Position numbers and translations under genes: made by a program
Origin: Myoxocephalus aenaeus
Taxonomy: Eukaryota > Chordata > Actinopteri > Perciformes > Cottidae
Direction: 5' to 3'
DNA: 64,000 bases
Assembly: GCA_038501785.1 (NCBI GenBank)
Contig: JBAMJR010000080.1
Span: forward strand, 843,501 to 907,500
Notes under the pieces: model-generated
What the model was told of the DNA's origin: nothing
Databases searched by the model: none
Seen by the model: only the letters and a program-made list of their open reading frames with translations
Shown: one piece after another, positions 1-11,792 of the stretch
Layout of the letters: every line of letters starts with the position of its first letter
Position numbering within the stretch: the stretch's first letter is position 1

Positions 1-105
1 TATTATAAACTACTACTATTATAAACTAATACTACTACTACTACTGTAAACTACTACTATTATAAACTACTACTACTATAAACTACTACTACTACTACTA
101 CTTGA
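1..105. repeat. Imperfect ACT/ATT-type microsatellite
   Basis: The window opens inside an imperfect tandem array built from act, att and ataaact units. It has no open reading frame of note. From its end to about position 468 I see no gene. Confidence 0.8.
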
Positions 106-468
106 ACCTTGAAGTAACGTTACTCAGCACGTGATTCAAATGAAGCTTAAACAACACTGAAGAAACACGACTAACTTTACAGCTTTCAAGTGAATAACAA
201 CATGTCAGCACTTATTCTCATGATATTTCAGGTCATTGTTATTAATTTAAATGACTTACTGTTTCACGTAACGGCCACACAACGGAGAGCTGCAGAAAAT
301 ACGTGTTGTTTACACTCGTTTCCGGGTTGTGAGTGAAGCAGGAAGGGAGGGGGAGAGCAGGGGGAGGAGCCGGCGAAACTCAAAACGGCTCCACTGCGCC
401 ACTAGCGGCCAAATAAATATTACATCGGTAGTGGTTCAGCACTGCCATAGAGAATGAATGGAGGGTCC

Positions 469-539
469 GTTTAGGGCGTTTAGCTAAAGAATCCCCGGCC
501 GCCGCGCGGGAGGCCCGGGTTCGATTCCCGGCCAATGCA
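469..539 (+). pseudogene. tRNA-Gly(GCC)-derived relic
   Basis: The last 45 or so bases match a vertebrate tRNA-Gly-GCC 3' half closely: a GC-rich anticodon-arm remnant, the variable loop, a complete T arm (stem ccgg, loop gttcgat) and an acceptor strand ending ccaatgca. A T-rich run that could act as a Pol III terminator follows at 543-558. The 5' half aligns only loosely (about 14 of 24 positions by eye); its first seven bases pair poorly with the acceptor 3' strand and the anticodon loop is altered. I read this as a tRNA pseudogene or tRNA-derived repeat head rather than a working gene. Confidence 0.6.
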
Positions 540-1001
540 TACAACTTTTCTTTTTTTCTTAATATAGAAACACACATACGTTTCTCCCGATGTGAGGCTC
601 GTGTGCTTTAGTTTATTCACACGGAGCACAAGTTCAGCCAGATATTTAATTCCCTGTGGAGGACAAGGCGGTCTTTCTGTCCTGAGCTTTGATATTTTAT
701 GTTGTTGTTGTTTTTGGCCTCTTTTTGAGTCGGTTTGGGACTATTTCCTTTTCAGTAGTGATTTGCTCATAGAACTTTTTGCCTGTTTTGGTTGATTCCC
801 TGTCAATTAAGATACTTTACGTTGTTTTTTTTCACAAGTAAGTGGCCGATTAGTTTTTATTTTGCACATTTGGTTCCTTCTCATATTTTTGTGTAAAAAA
901 TGAAGTGAATCATATTTATATATTTAATTATATCTTGTATTTTTGATAATAAAAGATTGTTAAAAAGTCAAATTTCTCCTCCGATACTGATATGAACATC
1001 A

Positions 1002-1002
1002 T

Positions 1003-1075
<73 letters not shown>

Positions 1076-1103
1076 CATATATGTATATATATATACATAT
1101 ATG

Positions 1104-1194
<91 letters not shown>

Positions 1195-1196
1195 GT
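1002..1196. repeat. Compound (GT)n-(TA)n microsatellite
   Basis: About 30 GT dinucleotides run directly into about 60 TA-rich dinucleotides with a few tac/tgt interruptions. Apparent reading frames here translate to Cys-Val and Ile-Tyr alternations and are not genes. Confidence 0.97.
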
Positions 1197-1388
1197 GTGT
1201 GTGTACTATTTACGTTTTTTAGGGTTTATATTTTAAGTAAATAACTATTTCTTGTTTGATGTTTCTTTGTTTTAGTTTTACTGTAAAAGCCCCGAAAACT
1301 TTCCCTTTACCAGTCCTTTCACAATAAGAGCATAACATTTCAAAATAAAACCTTTTTTTCCCCCTTCTCTTTCTCCCATGATGCACAG

Positions 1389-1640
1389 CTACAACCAGCA
1401 TGCGGCGTCTGTCAGCGCTGCACCGCTGAGCACCGCCGTGTTCTGGCTGGAGTTCGTGATGCGTCACACGCCCTGAACTGGTTCCAGTACCACGCCCTGA
1501 ACTGGTTCCAGTACCACGCCCTGAACTGGTTCCAGTACCACGCCCTGAACTGGTTCCAGTACCACGCCCTGGACGCTGGCGCCGCCCTGCTTTGTTTTGT
1601 TTTATTTGGCTTTCGGGCAGGTTTTACGACAGGAGGGTGG
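1389..1640 (+). pseudogene. UDP-glucuronosyltransferase last-exon fragment, broken
   Basis: The plus-strand translation carries the UGT C-terminal signature: a stretch reading AVFWLEFVMRH, then in another frame LNWFQYHALD followed by a hydrophobic segment (GAALLCFVLFGF). In intact UGTs these are the end of the catalytic domain, the juxtamembrane W-x-Q-Y-H-x-L-D motif and the single transmembrane anchor. An AG at 1387-1388 could be the old splice acceptor. The reading frame breaks: a stop follows the RHTP residues, and the frame resumes shifted inside a 24-bp tandem repeat of the juxtamembrane motif. The lysine-rich cytoplasmic tail expected after the anchor is not visible. No other UGT exon is seen in the window, so this is an isolated relic or a badly decayed terminal exon. 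Confidence 0.65.
1467..1562. repeat. 24-bp tandem repeat, four units, inside the UGT relic
   Basis: Four identical 24-bp units begin at 1467, 1491, 1515 and 1539, with a partial fifth. Each unit encodes one copy of the UGT juxtamembrane motif (HALNWFQY), so an 8-codon piece of coding sequence was multiplied in frame. Confidence 0.95.
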
Positions 1641-2084
1641 TTTGCAGCAGTAACGCTGCCATCCCATTGTTGTCCTCATATTGAGCGAGAAGTTGTCCCG
1701 TCTCATCTGTTTGTTTACAGAAACTATCATCTGTCTATTTGGTAACATGCCAACCTGTAACCGTGGTTACCAGGATGTAACTCCATAAAAAGAAGAGAAA
1801 AAAGGAAAATTCCTGGTTTGCAGACATCTAAAATCTAAAAGTGACAGATTGGTTTGTTAGAAGATGGAAAATTATCTTCTCCACGACTACTCTCTCTTAA
1901 ATCTACATTTGTTTAATAACTGAGAATAAATATAATACTGCAAAAAGACTGTATAATAAATCACCTCTGGCCTAAATTGAATCATCAACATCCCTAGCGC
2001 CGCTTTCACTGTATATACTATATTTATTTACACACTTCATATACGTTGCATTTTTATTATTTAATTTTCTTTAATTTGTTTGCT

Positions 2085-2150
2085 GCTGCCACAACATAAT
2101 GTCCCCTTGGGGATGAATAAAGTATAAATCCATCCATCCATACAATTGAA
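2085..2150. mobile_element. Retroelement 3'-tail-like sequence
   Basis: The run ccccttggggatgaataaag followed by repeated atcc units resembles the 3' ends of common fish non-LTR elements. The stretch 1640-2375 otherwise holds no recognisable gene. The family assignment is from general resemblance only. Confidence 0.35.
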
Positions 2151-2607
2151 AGAGTATAAACATGAAACATGCCCACCTATCAATTACACAAAAAACACGT
2201 TGACAATCACTCTTATTCAGCATATTGCTCCGTGTAGTGTGATGGAGTTTATTTATAGTTATTAACACAGTTGCTGCAATGCTTTGATGCCTCAAAATAA
2301 GCTGGAAATATGACTCTTATTGACAGTAAATCTAAATTACTATGAGGTTGATGTTTCTGTTTCAAATTTCTTAAAAGCTTTATTTATTTGAGTGTTCGGC
2401 TTCAAATATTCACAAAGGAACATTTACAAAGTATTTGTTTTCAAAGCCTGAGTAGTTACAAAGTATTATTATTATATGGAGAACACATGTCTTTAAGTAC
2501 CTAACGGTGCCATTAATACACAGAAACATGATTTAAAGCTCATTTCAACTGAGGAGGCAACATAAGACGCTTTAAAAAGCAGGTGAGGTCTGGATGGACG
2601 GGCGACT

Positions 2608-5600
2608 TTACTGCGTCTGACTCCACTTTCTTAAGATGTCCTCTGCTGCATTCAGGGTGGAGTCCTCCTGTAAGACAAAGAGTGTGAGTCAAAGAGCGAG
2701 GCAGCAGAAGGCTGAGATCTAATTCATTGCGTTGAAGTTACCTTGACGAAACAGAACCGAATGTATTTGCTAGACTCCATGCTGTGCTCGGGACTGTAGA
2801 ATGTAGAGACGGGCATTGTTGCTAAACCCTGTAGAAAAATAAACGACATAGTAAAAGAGGCAAAACATTACATCAATCATGCACCAAAGTTAAATGTTGC
2901 ACAAAAACACCTATCCAATCACTTTGTATTTCCATAAGAAAACTAACTGCACCACTTGTGCTACTGCTTCAAAAGGAATGTATTACTTTTAAAACACAAA
3001 GTATTAAATGAGTGAGTCATATTTACCTTCTTAATGAGCCACTTAACAAATCTGAGGTCATGGGGTTCATCCTTGGTGCTCTGATCACTCAAGTCCACCT
3101 CTGTCAAAAACAAACATTAATTATACAACACCAATAAAAGAATGAACTGGAAAATGATGCGGTTGTTTTATTTGAAGCCAAGATGGCTTCAGGTGTTTGT
3201 TCTTCACTCACTGACAGACGAGATGTCTGCGATCATGAAGTAGCCTCCCTCCGGCATGATGGGCTGCAAACCCACAACCCGCAGACTGGAGGCCAGCTTC
3301 TCTCTCTTCTGCTGCAACATGGCAGGCAGCTGCTGGAAGTAGCTCTCTGGAGTCCCAAACAGCTCGTATTCTCTCTCAAATCCACGAGCTGCTACCTCCT
3401 GTTGAATGGCGGGAGTGGAGGAAAAGAGCAACATGGGAAATAAGATCCGTTTCAGAGGCGTTGAGATTATGTTGAAATGACAATTGTGACGTATGGAGAT
3501 GCAGATTATTTGATAAAACAGGAGAAAAACTATCCTTTGAGTTTTCTGAACTTTTCCATGGGGTAGCAAAGTTACTGTTTTACATGATAACAGTATCTTC
3601 ACAAAATTTAAGCAGAGGGATATTGCCCCGCCCTGATTTCAAGAATCAAAATGTCTTAGGGGCCTCTTCTGAGAGTCTAATGAAAGCATGTTTTATTTCT
3701 GTATCTGAAATATTTCAGTGTTTACCTGAGTGGCTGTAGGACATTGGGAAAGAGAGCCCTGATGGATGATTTTCAGGTATTTTATGTTGTGAGCAGAGCT
3801 GATGGCCCATCCGATCTGAGAAGAAAAAACAGCTCATCAGAGCAAATGTGTAGGGAAAGGCTAAATCTTACACTGCTTCTCTCAGAGGAAGAGACATGTT
3901 GTTTTCCCCAGATAAAGAAATAATCATCTTTTTATCTTGAGCTAATGACATTACCAACTTTTGATCTCACGATAACAATATTTAAAAAAAAAAGTGTGAC
4001 GTATGGCCATTCAGGGCTTCAGTATGTAGTAAAGATGAATACACAAATGAAATACTCCCGACAGTCTGTGCATTACCTTCCAGCCGGTAGCACTGAAGGT
4101 CTTTCCTGCACTGCCAATGGTGATGGTGCGTTCCCACATGCCAGGGAGGCAGGCTGTGAACACGTTAACATCATGAATAACATGCTGGCTGTGAACACGT
4201 TAACATCATGAATAACATGCAGGCTGTGAACAGTTAACATCATAGCTGTGAACACGTTAACATCATGAATAACATGCAGGCTGTGAACACGTTAACATCA
4301 TGAATAACATGCTGGCTGTGAACACGTTAACATCATGAGTAACATGCTGGCTGTGAACACGTTAACATCATGAACAACATGCTGGCTGTGAACATGTTAA
4401 CATCATGAACAACATGCTGGCTGTGAACACGTTAACATCATGGACAACATGCTAGCTTTGAACATGTTAACATCATGAGTAACATGCTAACTGTGAACAC
4501 GTTAACATCATGAATAATACGCTAGCTGTGAACACGTTAACATCATGAATAATAAGCTAGCTGTGAACACGTTAACATCATGAGTAACATGCTAGCTGTG
4601 AACATGTTAAAATCATGAGTAACATGCTAGCTGTGAACATGTTAACATCATGAATAATAAGCTAGCCGTGAACACGTTAACATCATGAGTAACATGCTAG
4701 CTGTGAACATGTTAACATCATGAACAACATGCTGGCTGTGAACGCGTTAACATCATGAGTAACATGCTGGCTGTGAACACGTTAACATCATGAACAACAT
4801 GCTGGCTGTGAACACGTTAACACCATGAACAACATGCTAGCTGTGAACACGTTAACATCATGAATAATAAGCTAGCTGTGAACACGTTAACATCATGAAC
4901 AACATGCTAGCTGTGAACACGTTAACATCATGAACAACATGCTGGCTGTGAACACGTTAACATCATGAATAACATGCAGGCTGTGAACACGTTAACATCA
5001 TGAATAACATGCTGGCTGTGAACACGTTAACATCATGAGTAACATGCTGGCTGTGAACACGTTAACATCATGAATAACATGCTGGCTGTGAACACGTTAA
5101 CATCATGAGTAACATGCTGGCTGTGAACACGTTAACATCATGAACAACATGCTGGCTGTGAACATGTTAACATCATGAACAACATGCTGGCTGTGAACAC
5201 GTTAACATCATGGACAACATGCTAGCTTTGAACATGTTAACATCATGAGTAACATGCTAACTGTGAACACGTTAACATCATGAATAATACGCTAGCTGTG
5301 AACACGTTAACATCATGAATAATAAGCTAGCTGTGAACACGTTAACATCATGAGTAACATGCTAGCTGTGAACATGTTAAAATCATGAGTAACATGCTAG
5401 CTGTGAACATGTTAACATCATGAATAATAAGCTAGCCGTGAACACGTTAACATCATGAGTAACATGCTAGCTGTGAACATGTTAACATCATGAACAACAT
5501 GCTGGCTGTGAACGCGTTAACATCATGAGTAACATGCTGGCTGTGAACACGTTAACATCATGAACAACATGCTGGCTGTGAACACGTTAACACCATGAAC

Positions 5601-8600
5601 AACATGCTAGCTGTGAACACGTTAACATCATGAATAATAAGCTAGCTGTGAACACGTTAACATCATGAACAACATGCTAGCTGTGAACACGTTAACATCA
5701 TGAACAACATGCTGGCTGTGAACACGTTAACATCATGAACAACATGTTGGTTGTGAACATGTTAACATCATGAACAACATGCTAGCTGTGAACATGTTAA
5801 CATCATGAGTAACATGCTAGCTGTGAACATGTTAACATCATGAACAACATGCTGGCTGTGAACACGTTAACACCACGAACAACATGCTAGCTGTGAACAC
5901 GTTAACATCATGAATAATAAGCTAGCTGTGAACACGTTAACATCATGAATAACATGCTAGCTGTGAACACGTTAACATCATGAACAACATGCTAGCTGTG
6001 AACACCTTAACATCATGAACAACATGCTGGCTGTGAACACCTTAACATCATGAACAACATGTTGGTTGTGAACATGTTAACATCATGAACAACATGCTAG
6101 CTGTGAACATGTTAACATCATGAGTAACATGCTAGCTGTGAACATGTTAACATCATGAGTAACATGCTAGCTGTGAACATGTTAACATCATGAACAACAT
6201 GCTAGCTGTGAACATGTTAACATCATGAGTAACATGCTGGCTGTGAACACGTTAACATCATGAGTAACATGCTAGCTGTGAACACGTTAACATCATGAGT
6301 AACATGCTAGCTGTGAACACGTTAACATCATGAATAACATGCTGGCTGTGAACACGTTAACATCATGAATAACATGCTGGCTGTGAACACGTTAACATCA
6401 TGAATAACATGCTAGTCTTGAACACGTTAACATTATGAGTAACATGCTAGCTGTGAACACGTTAACATCATGAGTAACATGCTGGCTGTGAACATGTTAA
6501 CATCATGAACAACATGCTAGCTGTGAACACGTTAACATTATGAGTAACATGCTAGCTGTGAACACGTTAACATCATGAGTAACATGCTGGCTGTGAACAC
6601 GTTAACATGAACAACATGCTGGCTGTGAACACGTTAACATCATGAGTAACATGCTGGCTGTGAACACGTTAACATGAACAACATGCTGGCTGTGAACACA
6701 TTAACATCATGAGTAACATGCTGGCTGTGAACACGTTAACATGAACAACATGCTGGCTGTGAACACGTTAACATCATGAGTAACATGCTGGCTGTGAACA
6801 CGTTAACATCATGAACAACATGCTGGCTGTGAACACGTTAACATCATGAGTAACATGCTGGCTGTGAACACGTTAACATCATGAACAACATGCAGCTTCA
6901 TACTGTGTGCATTCTGTTGAACGCGGGCTCACCTATCTTCACATGCTTGTTTCCATCATAGGTCAGCCACTCGTACACCTCGTCACTGATGCACAGCACA
7001 TCATGTTTGATACACAGATCAGCGATCATTTGGAGCTCCTCTGTCTTGTAAACCTGTCATGGACATACATGTGGGTCAGGCGGTAAGGCGCAAGAACACA
7101 TTTTATTCTGCTGGTTTACAAAGAGACACTACTCTGTCTCACCTTGCCCAGTGGGTTGCTGGGAGTGTTGATAACGATGGCTTTTGTGCGTGGAGTGAAT
7201 TTACTGGCCAGCTCCTCAGCAGAAAGAACCCAGTCTCCACTGGACAGGACGGCACCTCCGTCAACTTTCTTGAATTTAACAACAACAAAAAACGGTTGAT
7301 GTATATTTAAAACCAACCTATTTTTACGCCTCTGCTCGAAAATGTCATACCCAAACTAAAAAGGGTGTATCTCTGCAACCACTATTTGAATAATGTTGGT
7401 GTTATAATAAAAGGTACACATGTGAGATTTTGTTCAGATGTGTAAACATCAGTCTATATGTTACTGGTTAAGAGTAAATAAAGATGACACACAGAAAAAA
7501 ATGAAAAGGTTTCAGGTCCGCCTATAAAAAAATTACTTTCAGGATGATTATTTCTTTGAAACGATGCAGCTGTAAAGTCCAACTCTAACCCAAATCATAG
7601 CACAATATGTGAACATTCTCTAACCCAAATCATAGCACAATATGTGAACATTCACTAACCCAAATCATAGCTCAATATGTGAACATTCTCTAACCCAAAT
7701 CATAGCACAATATGTGAACATTCTCTAACCCAAATCATAGCACAATATGTGAACATTCACTAACCCAAATCATAGCACAATATGTGAACATTCTCTAACC
7801 CAAATCATAGCACAATATGTGAACATTCTCTAACCCAAATCATAACACAATATGTGAACATTCACTAACCCAAATCATAGCACAATATGTGAACATTCTC
7901 TCTGCTAAGGTTGACTTTGATAAAGTGAAGCAGAACAAAATTAGAGAGGGTTTAGAACAGAGAACATTCAGGCGAGGTCTCCAACATTTGCATTGGGGCA
8001 CATTTGCACACATCTGTGACATTTACATGTTCTCATGTACCAAACCATATATTTAACTTGTATATTACTTATGGTGTTCAATACATCCAAATTCTCCATA
8101 AAACAAGCTATGATTTACAATCGCTCAGTCTGCCCCCCCCCCCCCCCTGGTTTTGAAGTGGTTTTAAGGACACATACACACAGACAAAAGTGACATTTTT
8201 GAAAGATGCTCTGTAATTATTTTTGTAAAAAGTGTTCACCACTTACCGGCCTCAGAGATACATAAACTGGCTTTCCTCCGGCCATCTTCACCATTGGCTG
8301 GTAGCAGTCATAGAACGGTTCAACAAGTATGACCTGAAAGAAAAATGTAAGACTTCTTTTTCTAAAGATATTGGCCAGAAAATTGGGTAACTGAAACCAC
8401 AAACAAACACTATATTTCAACCTACGTACATGTTTGAAGTGTTAGCGGTTTCTTTATTATTGCTGCACTGAACAACATTTTGACTCGGGTTGATTGTCAT
8501 ACCTCGTCTCCTTCATCGATCAGAGCTTGAAATGTACAGAAGAGAGCGTGATAAGCTCCAGCTGTGACCAACACGTCTTCAAAAGGATTGATCTCATGTC

Positions 8601-10687
8601 CCATGACCCTACCGAAGAATTTCGCCAGCATTTTTACAAGAGGAGGATGGCCCTGAGGACAGAAAGGATACGTAAACATAAGGTGGCCCTCACTGTTTGT
8701 TCTGCAACTTCTGACATTCACAGAAAGATAAAGTGTTTCCGGGTGTGTCTCTCCACGTACAGCAGATCGGGTATACTGGTGCATTTGGTGTCCTCCACTC
8801 ACAGCTTTACAAAAAGCCTCTTGGATAAATGTTGGAGGGAAGAAGTCTGGATATCCCTGTCCAAGATTCACTGCTTTGTAGTCTTCTGCTAATTGTATGA
8901 GTTCAAACCTGTTGAAGCAAAACAGATCAGACACTACAGTGCTGCTCCTTAAATGACCAGTAAAATACAAAATAAACGGTTATAAGACCACAAATCATAT
9001 CCTGAGATAATCATTTTATGTTTCCTGCCTTTTGAGCTACCGGTACCCCTGCAAACATTTCATCAAATAAGAATATTGAACAATTACGTACACACAAGTG
9101 AGTCAGAAAATACATTTATTACAATTATCAATGCTTTAAAATGCATTATTTGTGTAGAAATCAATGTTTAAATCTACATTTTTTTGTGCAAAACGTTTAG
9201 GACCGTCAACAAGTGAGTAGAATTATGGGTTCACCCAAATTACAAAATTATCTCGACTTGGAGATATTTATGACTTCACTTCCATCTCTGATTTCTGCAA
9301 TGGCTCGAGTAAGAAAATACTTTTTTTAAATAACTAAATGTTGAACAATATGTGATTCTGTTGCAAAGCATCAAATAAAAAAAGCATTGCTTTCCAATTC
9401 CATATGGAAAATAACAGAATATTTGACTTGAGGTGTTTTTGGTGATACGACATGATTTTTCTCATTTTTTCTTGTCTGTGGTGGCACTGATGCTAAATCG
9501 AAGGTGTCGAATGATCGTAGAAAAAAATATGAAAGTCTAAAATATATATATTTGCGTACATATAACCTGCCTAAAATGCTGGGACACGGCTCCAGCTTTA
9601 GAGGCTGGGACCCTTATAATGATGACTCGTATCCTTTGTAACTATAGTTACAAAGGATACGAGTCATCATTTAATTAAGTATATTAAAAGGACTGTCCAC
9701 CAATCAGACAGTTATAATCAGGGTACCCCCAGGATTTTTCATCTCAAATTTAAGACTTTTTAAGACCTTTTCAAGACCACTTTAAATGAAATTTAAGACC
9801 AACATCGCACTTTTCCTGATATGCGTATGAATGAAAAAAATACGAAATCAATCAACTGTTAATTAATTAATTAACTGTTATATTTTTCTCTTTTCACGGA
9901 TACAAATAAAAAAGGCTGTGATTAGAATACGGGACAGGCGGGACTGGTTCTGTCCTACACAGACAGGCAATACCCTGCGCCACACACTCCGGTACTTTAG
10001 GTTGGCGCTGTATGCACCTATTCAAGTTGGTCCCCTTCCATAACGTGTAGAAGAAGAACCCTTTAATTTACAGAGAAGAAACATCTTTAGCTGGAGGACT
10101 GTGGACTCTGTAACACTACTGGCAAGTGCATCTGACCCTGCTGGTGAGACACGCGATGGAAACGGGAAAGCAGGTTCGCATAGCTCGATGCAAACCTGCG
10201 AGCGCGCTAGTTAGCTCGCGCTTGGGGAGGGGGTGGCGCGCGATCAGTGCGCGATCAGCTGTTAAACTCTACAGGTCTCAGCAGTTCAGAGCCATATACA
10301 GGTTGCCTGATATTTTGGATGCGACGTTTGGGTGTACTAAGATTCGTTGTAACAACGAACAATAAACAAATGTTGTGGCGCCGTATCAAATAAGGAAGGG
10401 GGTAAAAATTAAGACTTGATGAACGAAATTTAAGACCTGTTGACAAAATGTAATACCTTTTTAAGGCCTTAAATTATGAATACTAAATTTAAGACTTTTT
10501 CAAGTTTTTAAGACCTCGCGGGTACCCTGATAATGTCAATGCTCTGTCAGTCTTCGCAGATATTTGCAACATTAAAAGTAAAACCTGCATGTATACATTT
10601 ACGTCTTAATATTGTCATTCATATCATTACTTACCAAACGGTTTTACAGCTATGGCCAGTTCTGCGTGCTTGAAGTTGTCGTGACAT
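2608..10687 (-). CDS. kyat1: Kynurenine aminotransferase 1 / cysteine-S-conjugate beta-lyase 1
   Basis: A PLP-dependent class I/II aminotransferase that converts kynurenine to kynurenic acid and can cleave cysteine S-conjugates. Twelve coding exons give 419 aa: 10635-10687, 8761-8908, 8503-8652, 8247-8333, 7143-7268, 6933-7053, 4077-4153, 3726-3815, 3212-3398, 3027-3100, 2742-2828, 2608-2667; all phases agree. The start MSRQLQARR resembles mammalian KYAT1. Visible motifs are NLGQGYPDF near the N-terminus, VNTP-like INTPSNPLGK, the CISDEVYEW stretch and the PLP-lysine motif GSAGKTFSATGWK (Lys about 246; 247 in human). Signatures such as FFGRVMGHEINP and the C-terminal IRFCFVK favour KYAT1 over KYAT3. 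The start codon follows an acceptor directly, so a non-coding first exon exists. Poly(A) signals lie at 2379-2388. Introns hold two 35-bp minisatellites, a palindrome and a DNA transposon. Confidence 0.93.
4154..6895. repeat. 35-bp minisatellite starting at the kyat1 exon 7 acceptor
   Basis: About 78 diverged copies of a 35-bp unit (ggctgtgaac, acgttaacat, catgaataac, atgct) fill almost all of kyat1 intron 6. The first unit begins at the splice acceptor: on the minus strand the exon 7 boundary reads TTCACAG|CC, and every unit repeats TTCACAGCC. Subtypes differ at gctgg/gctag, tgaac/tgagt/tgaat and cacg/catg. Part of the array is a higher-order repeat: about 670 bp starting near 4295 recurs 770 bp (22 units) downstream. 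Rare units are shortened (for example near 6605, where 'catcatgaac' becomes 'catgaac'). Confidence 0.97.
7583..7905. repeat. Second 35-bp minisatellite in kyat1 (intron between coding exons 4 and 5)
   Basis: About nine nearly identical units (ctctaaccca, aatcatagca, caatatgtga, acatt) with a ctc/cac alternation at the unit joint. The sequence is unrelated to the intron 6 array although the unit length is the same. A poly-C run follows at 8132-8148. Confidence 0.95.
9618..9671. repeat. Perfect 54-bp palindrome
   Basis: Two 27-bp arms are exact reverse complements with no loop; the centre is aactatagtt at 9640-9649. It lies in kyat1 intron 1, about 50 bp from a DNA transposon. There is no sign of terminal repeats or coding sequence. 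Confidence 0.95.
9719..10529. mobile_element. Non-autonomous DNA transposon with CAGGGTACCC ends
   Basis: The 811-bp element has inverted termini cagggtaccc and gggtaccctg and is flanked by the direct repeat ataat. Subterminal sequence on both sides is made of aatttaagac and ttaagacc motifs. No transposase is seen; the longest internal frame is short and unrecognised. The terminus style is hAT-like, while the 5-bp target duplication is shorter than the usual 8 bp. It sits in kyat1 intron 1. Confidence 0.75.
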
Positions 10688-10859
10688 GATTTCCTGGAAT
10701 AAAAGCACATTTGTGTCGCTGTATATGTCAATTTATACCCACTTTATTAATGTTAACGGTCAAACTCCCGATTATTCCCTTCATCTATCATATATCTGAC
10801 ACACGTGTTGTTGATTTTTGTGGCTATTTCTTTTTTTAAATAAAGTAAAGGTGACTTAC

Positions 10860-10925
10860 AAACAACCCTGAGAAGTTAAATTCTCATCTCTTCTGCAGCT
10901 CCTCGTGTGTCGCTCGTTCCAGATG
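10860..10925 (-). other. kyat1: Likely non-coding first exon of kyat1
   Basis: The coding start at 10687 is preceded by a splice acceptor (TTATTCCAG), so transcription must begin upstream. A strong donor, GTAAGTCAC, occupies 10851-10859 on the minus strand, making the sequence just above 10860 the best candidate for the 5' UTR exon. Its 5' end cannot be fixed from sequence. Confidence 0.5.
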
Positions 10926-11792
10926 AAGTGCGCTACAGAGCCGGAATTTAGCATAAACAAATACATAAAAAATATTCTGAAGCATTCATTTGATTGGACG
11001 TTCACGTGTAGATATACGTATTTCACCAATTTTGTAAAAATACAAAACGTTGTAATTGCTGCTTCTTCTTATAAGTGTTATATAAATAACCTTCAACCAC
11101 ACACTGTGTTAATATATTGTGAACAAATTAAACATGCACTGCACAACATGAGACTATAGTCCAATTTTGCATCAAATATAAGGATTCTCTACAAAACATT
11201 GTTTCCCATCATGCACTGGGGGTCATGCAGTTTGTGTGAGAGACTGAGGGCTTGAAATGGTGTAAATCAATGGGACAGCACAAAAATATTGTGTACAACT
11301 ATGGGTATGTATTTTATACATTTTACTCCCCGATTTCATGAGTGGTAATTTCAATTAATCTATTTTCAATGTCACATTGTAGGTAACTCCCTGCATTTAA
11401 TGCTGACTTAGCATTAGATACTTTCATAAAAAGGCTCAAAATGTCAGCTAGACTAACACTCGACACAACTAAACCCTCAGACTTAGCAGGAGCGCGGCTT
11501 AAAGTGTGTGAGTCTGGACATATTTGAGTAGTATAATTTGTCTCTTAACTAAAAGCAAATAAGCGCATTTCCCCTAATGTCAAGCTAACCCCTTAAACGA
11601 CACGATATATGGTTAAATAAACAAATGAGTCATTCATGTTCATTATAAGGATTCCATTTAATTGACATTACACACTTGACGTGCAGCAGCGCTTTATGTA
11701 AATATATCACACTGCCATAGAAGAAAAAAACATTAAAACATAGCGTATGATTTATTTATTTTTGCCGTAAAACAACAACACACAGTCCTCCT

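Noticed and set aside
992..1244. Overlapping open frames with Cys-Val and Ile-Tyr repeats
   Set aside because: They are translations of a (GT)n-(TA)n microsatellite.
4154..6895. CRISPR-like array of regular 35-bp repeats
   Set aside because: Units are contiguous with no unique spacers, and the context is an intron of a vertebrate gene.
8494..8892. 132-aa plus-strand frame
   Set aside because: Antisense to kyat1 exons 2 and 3.
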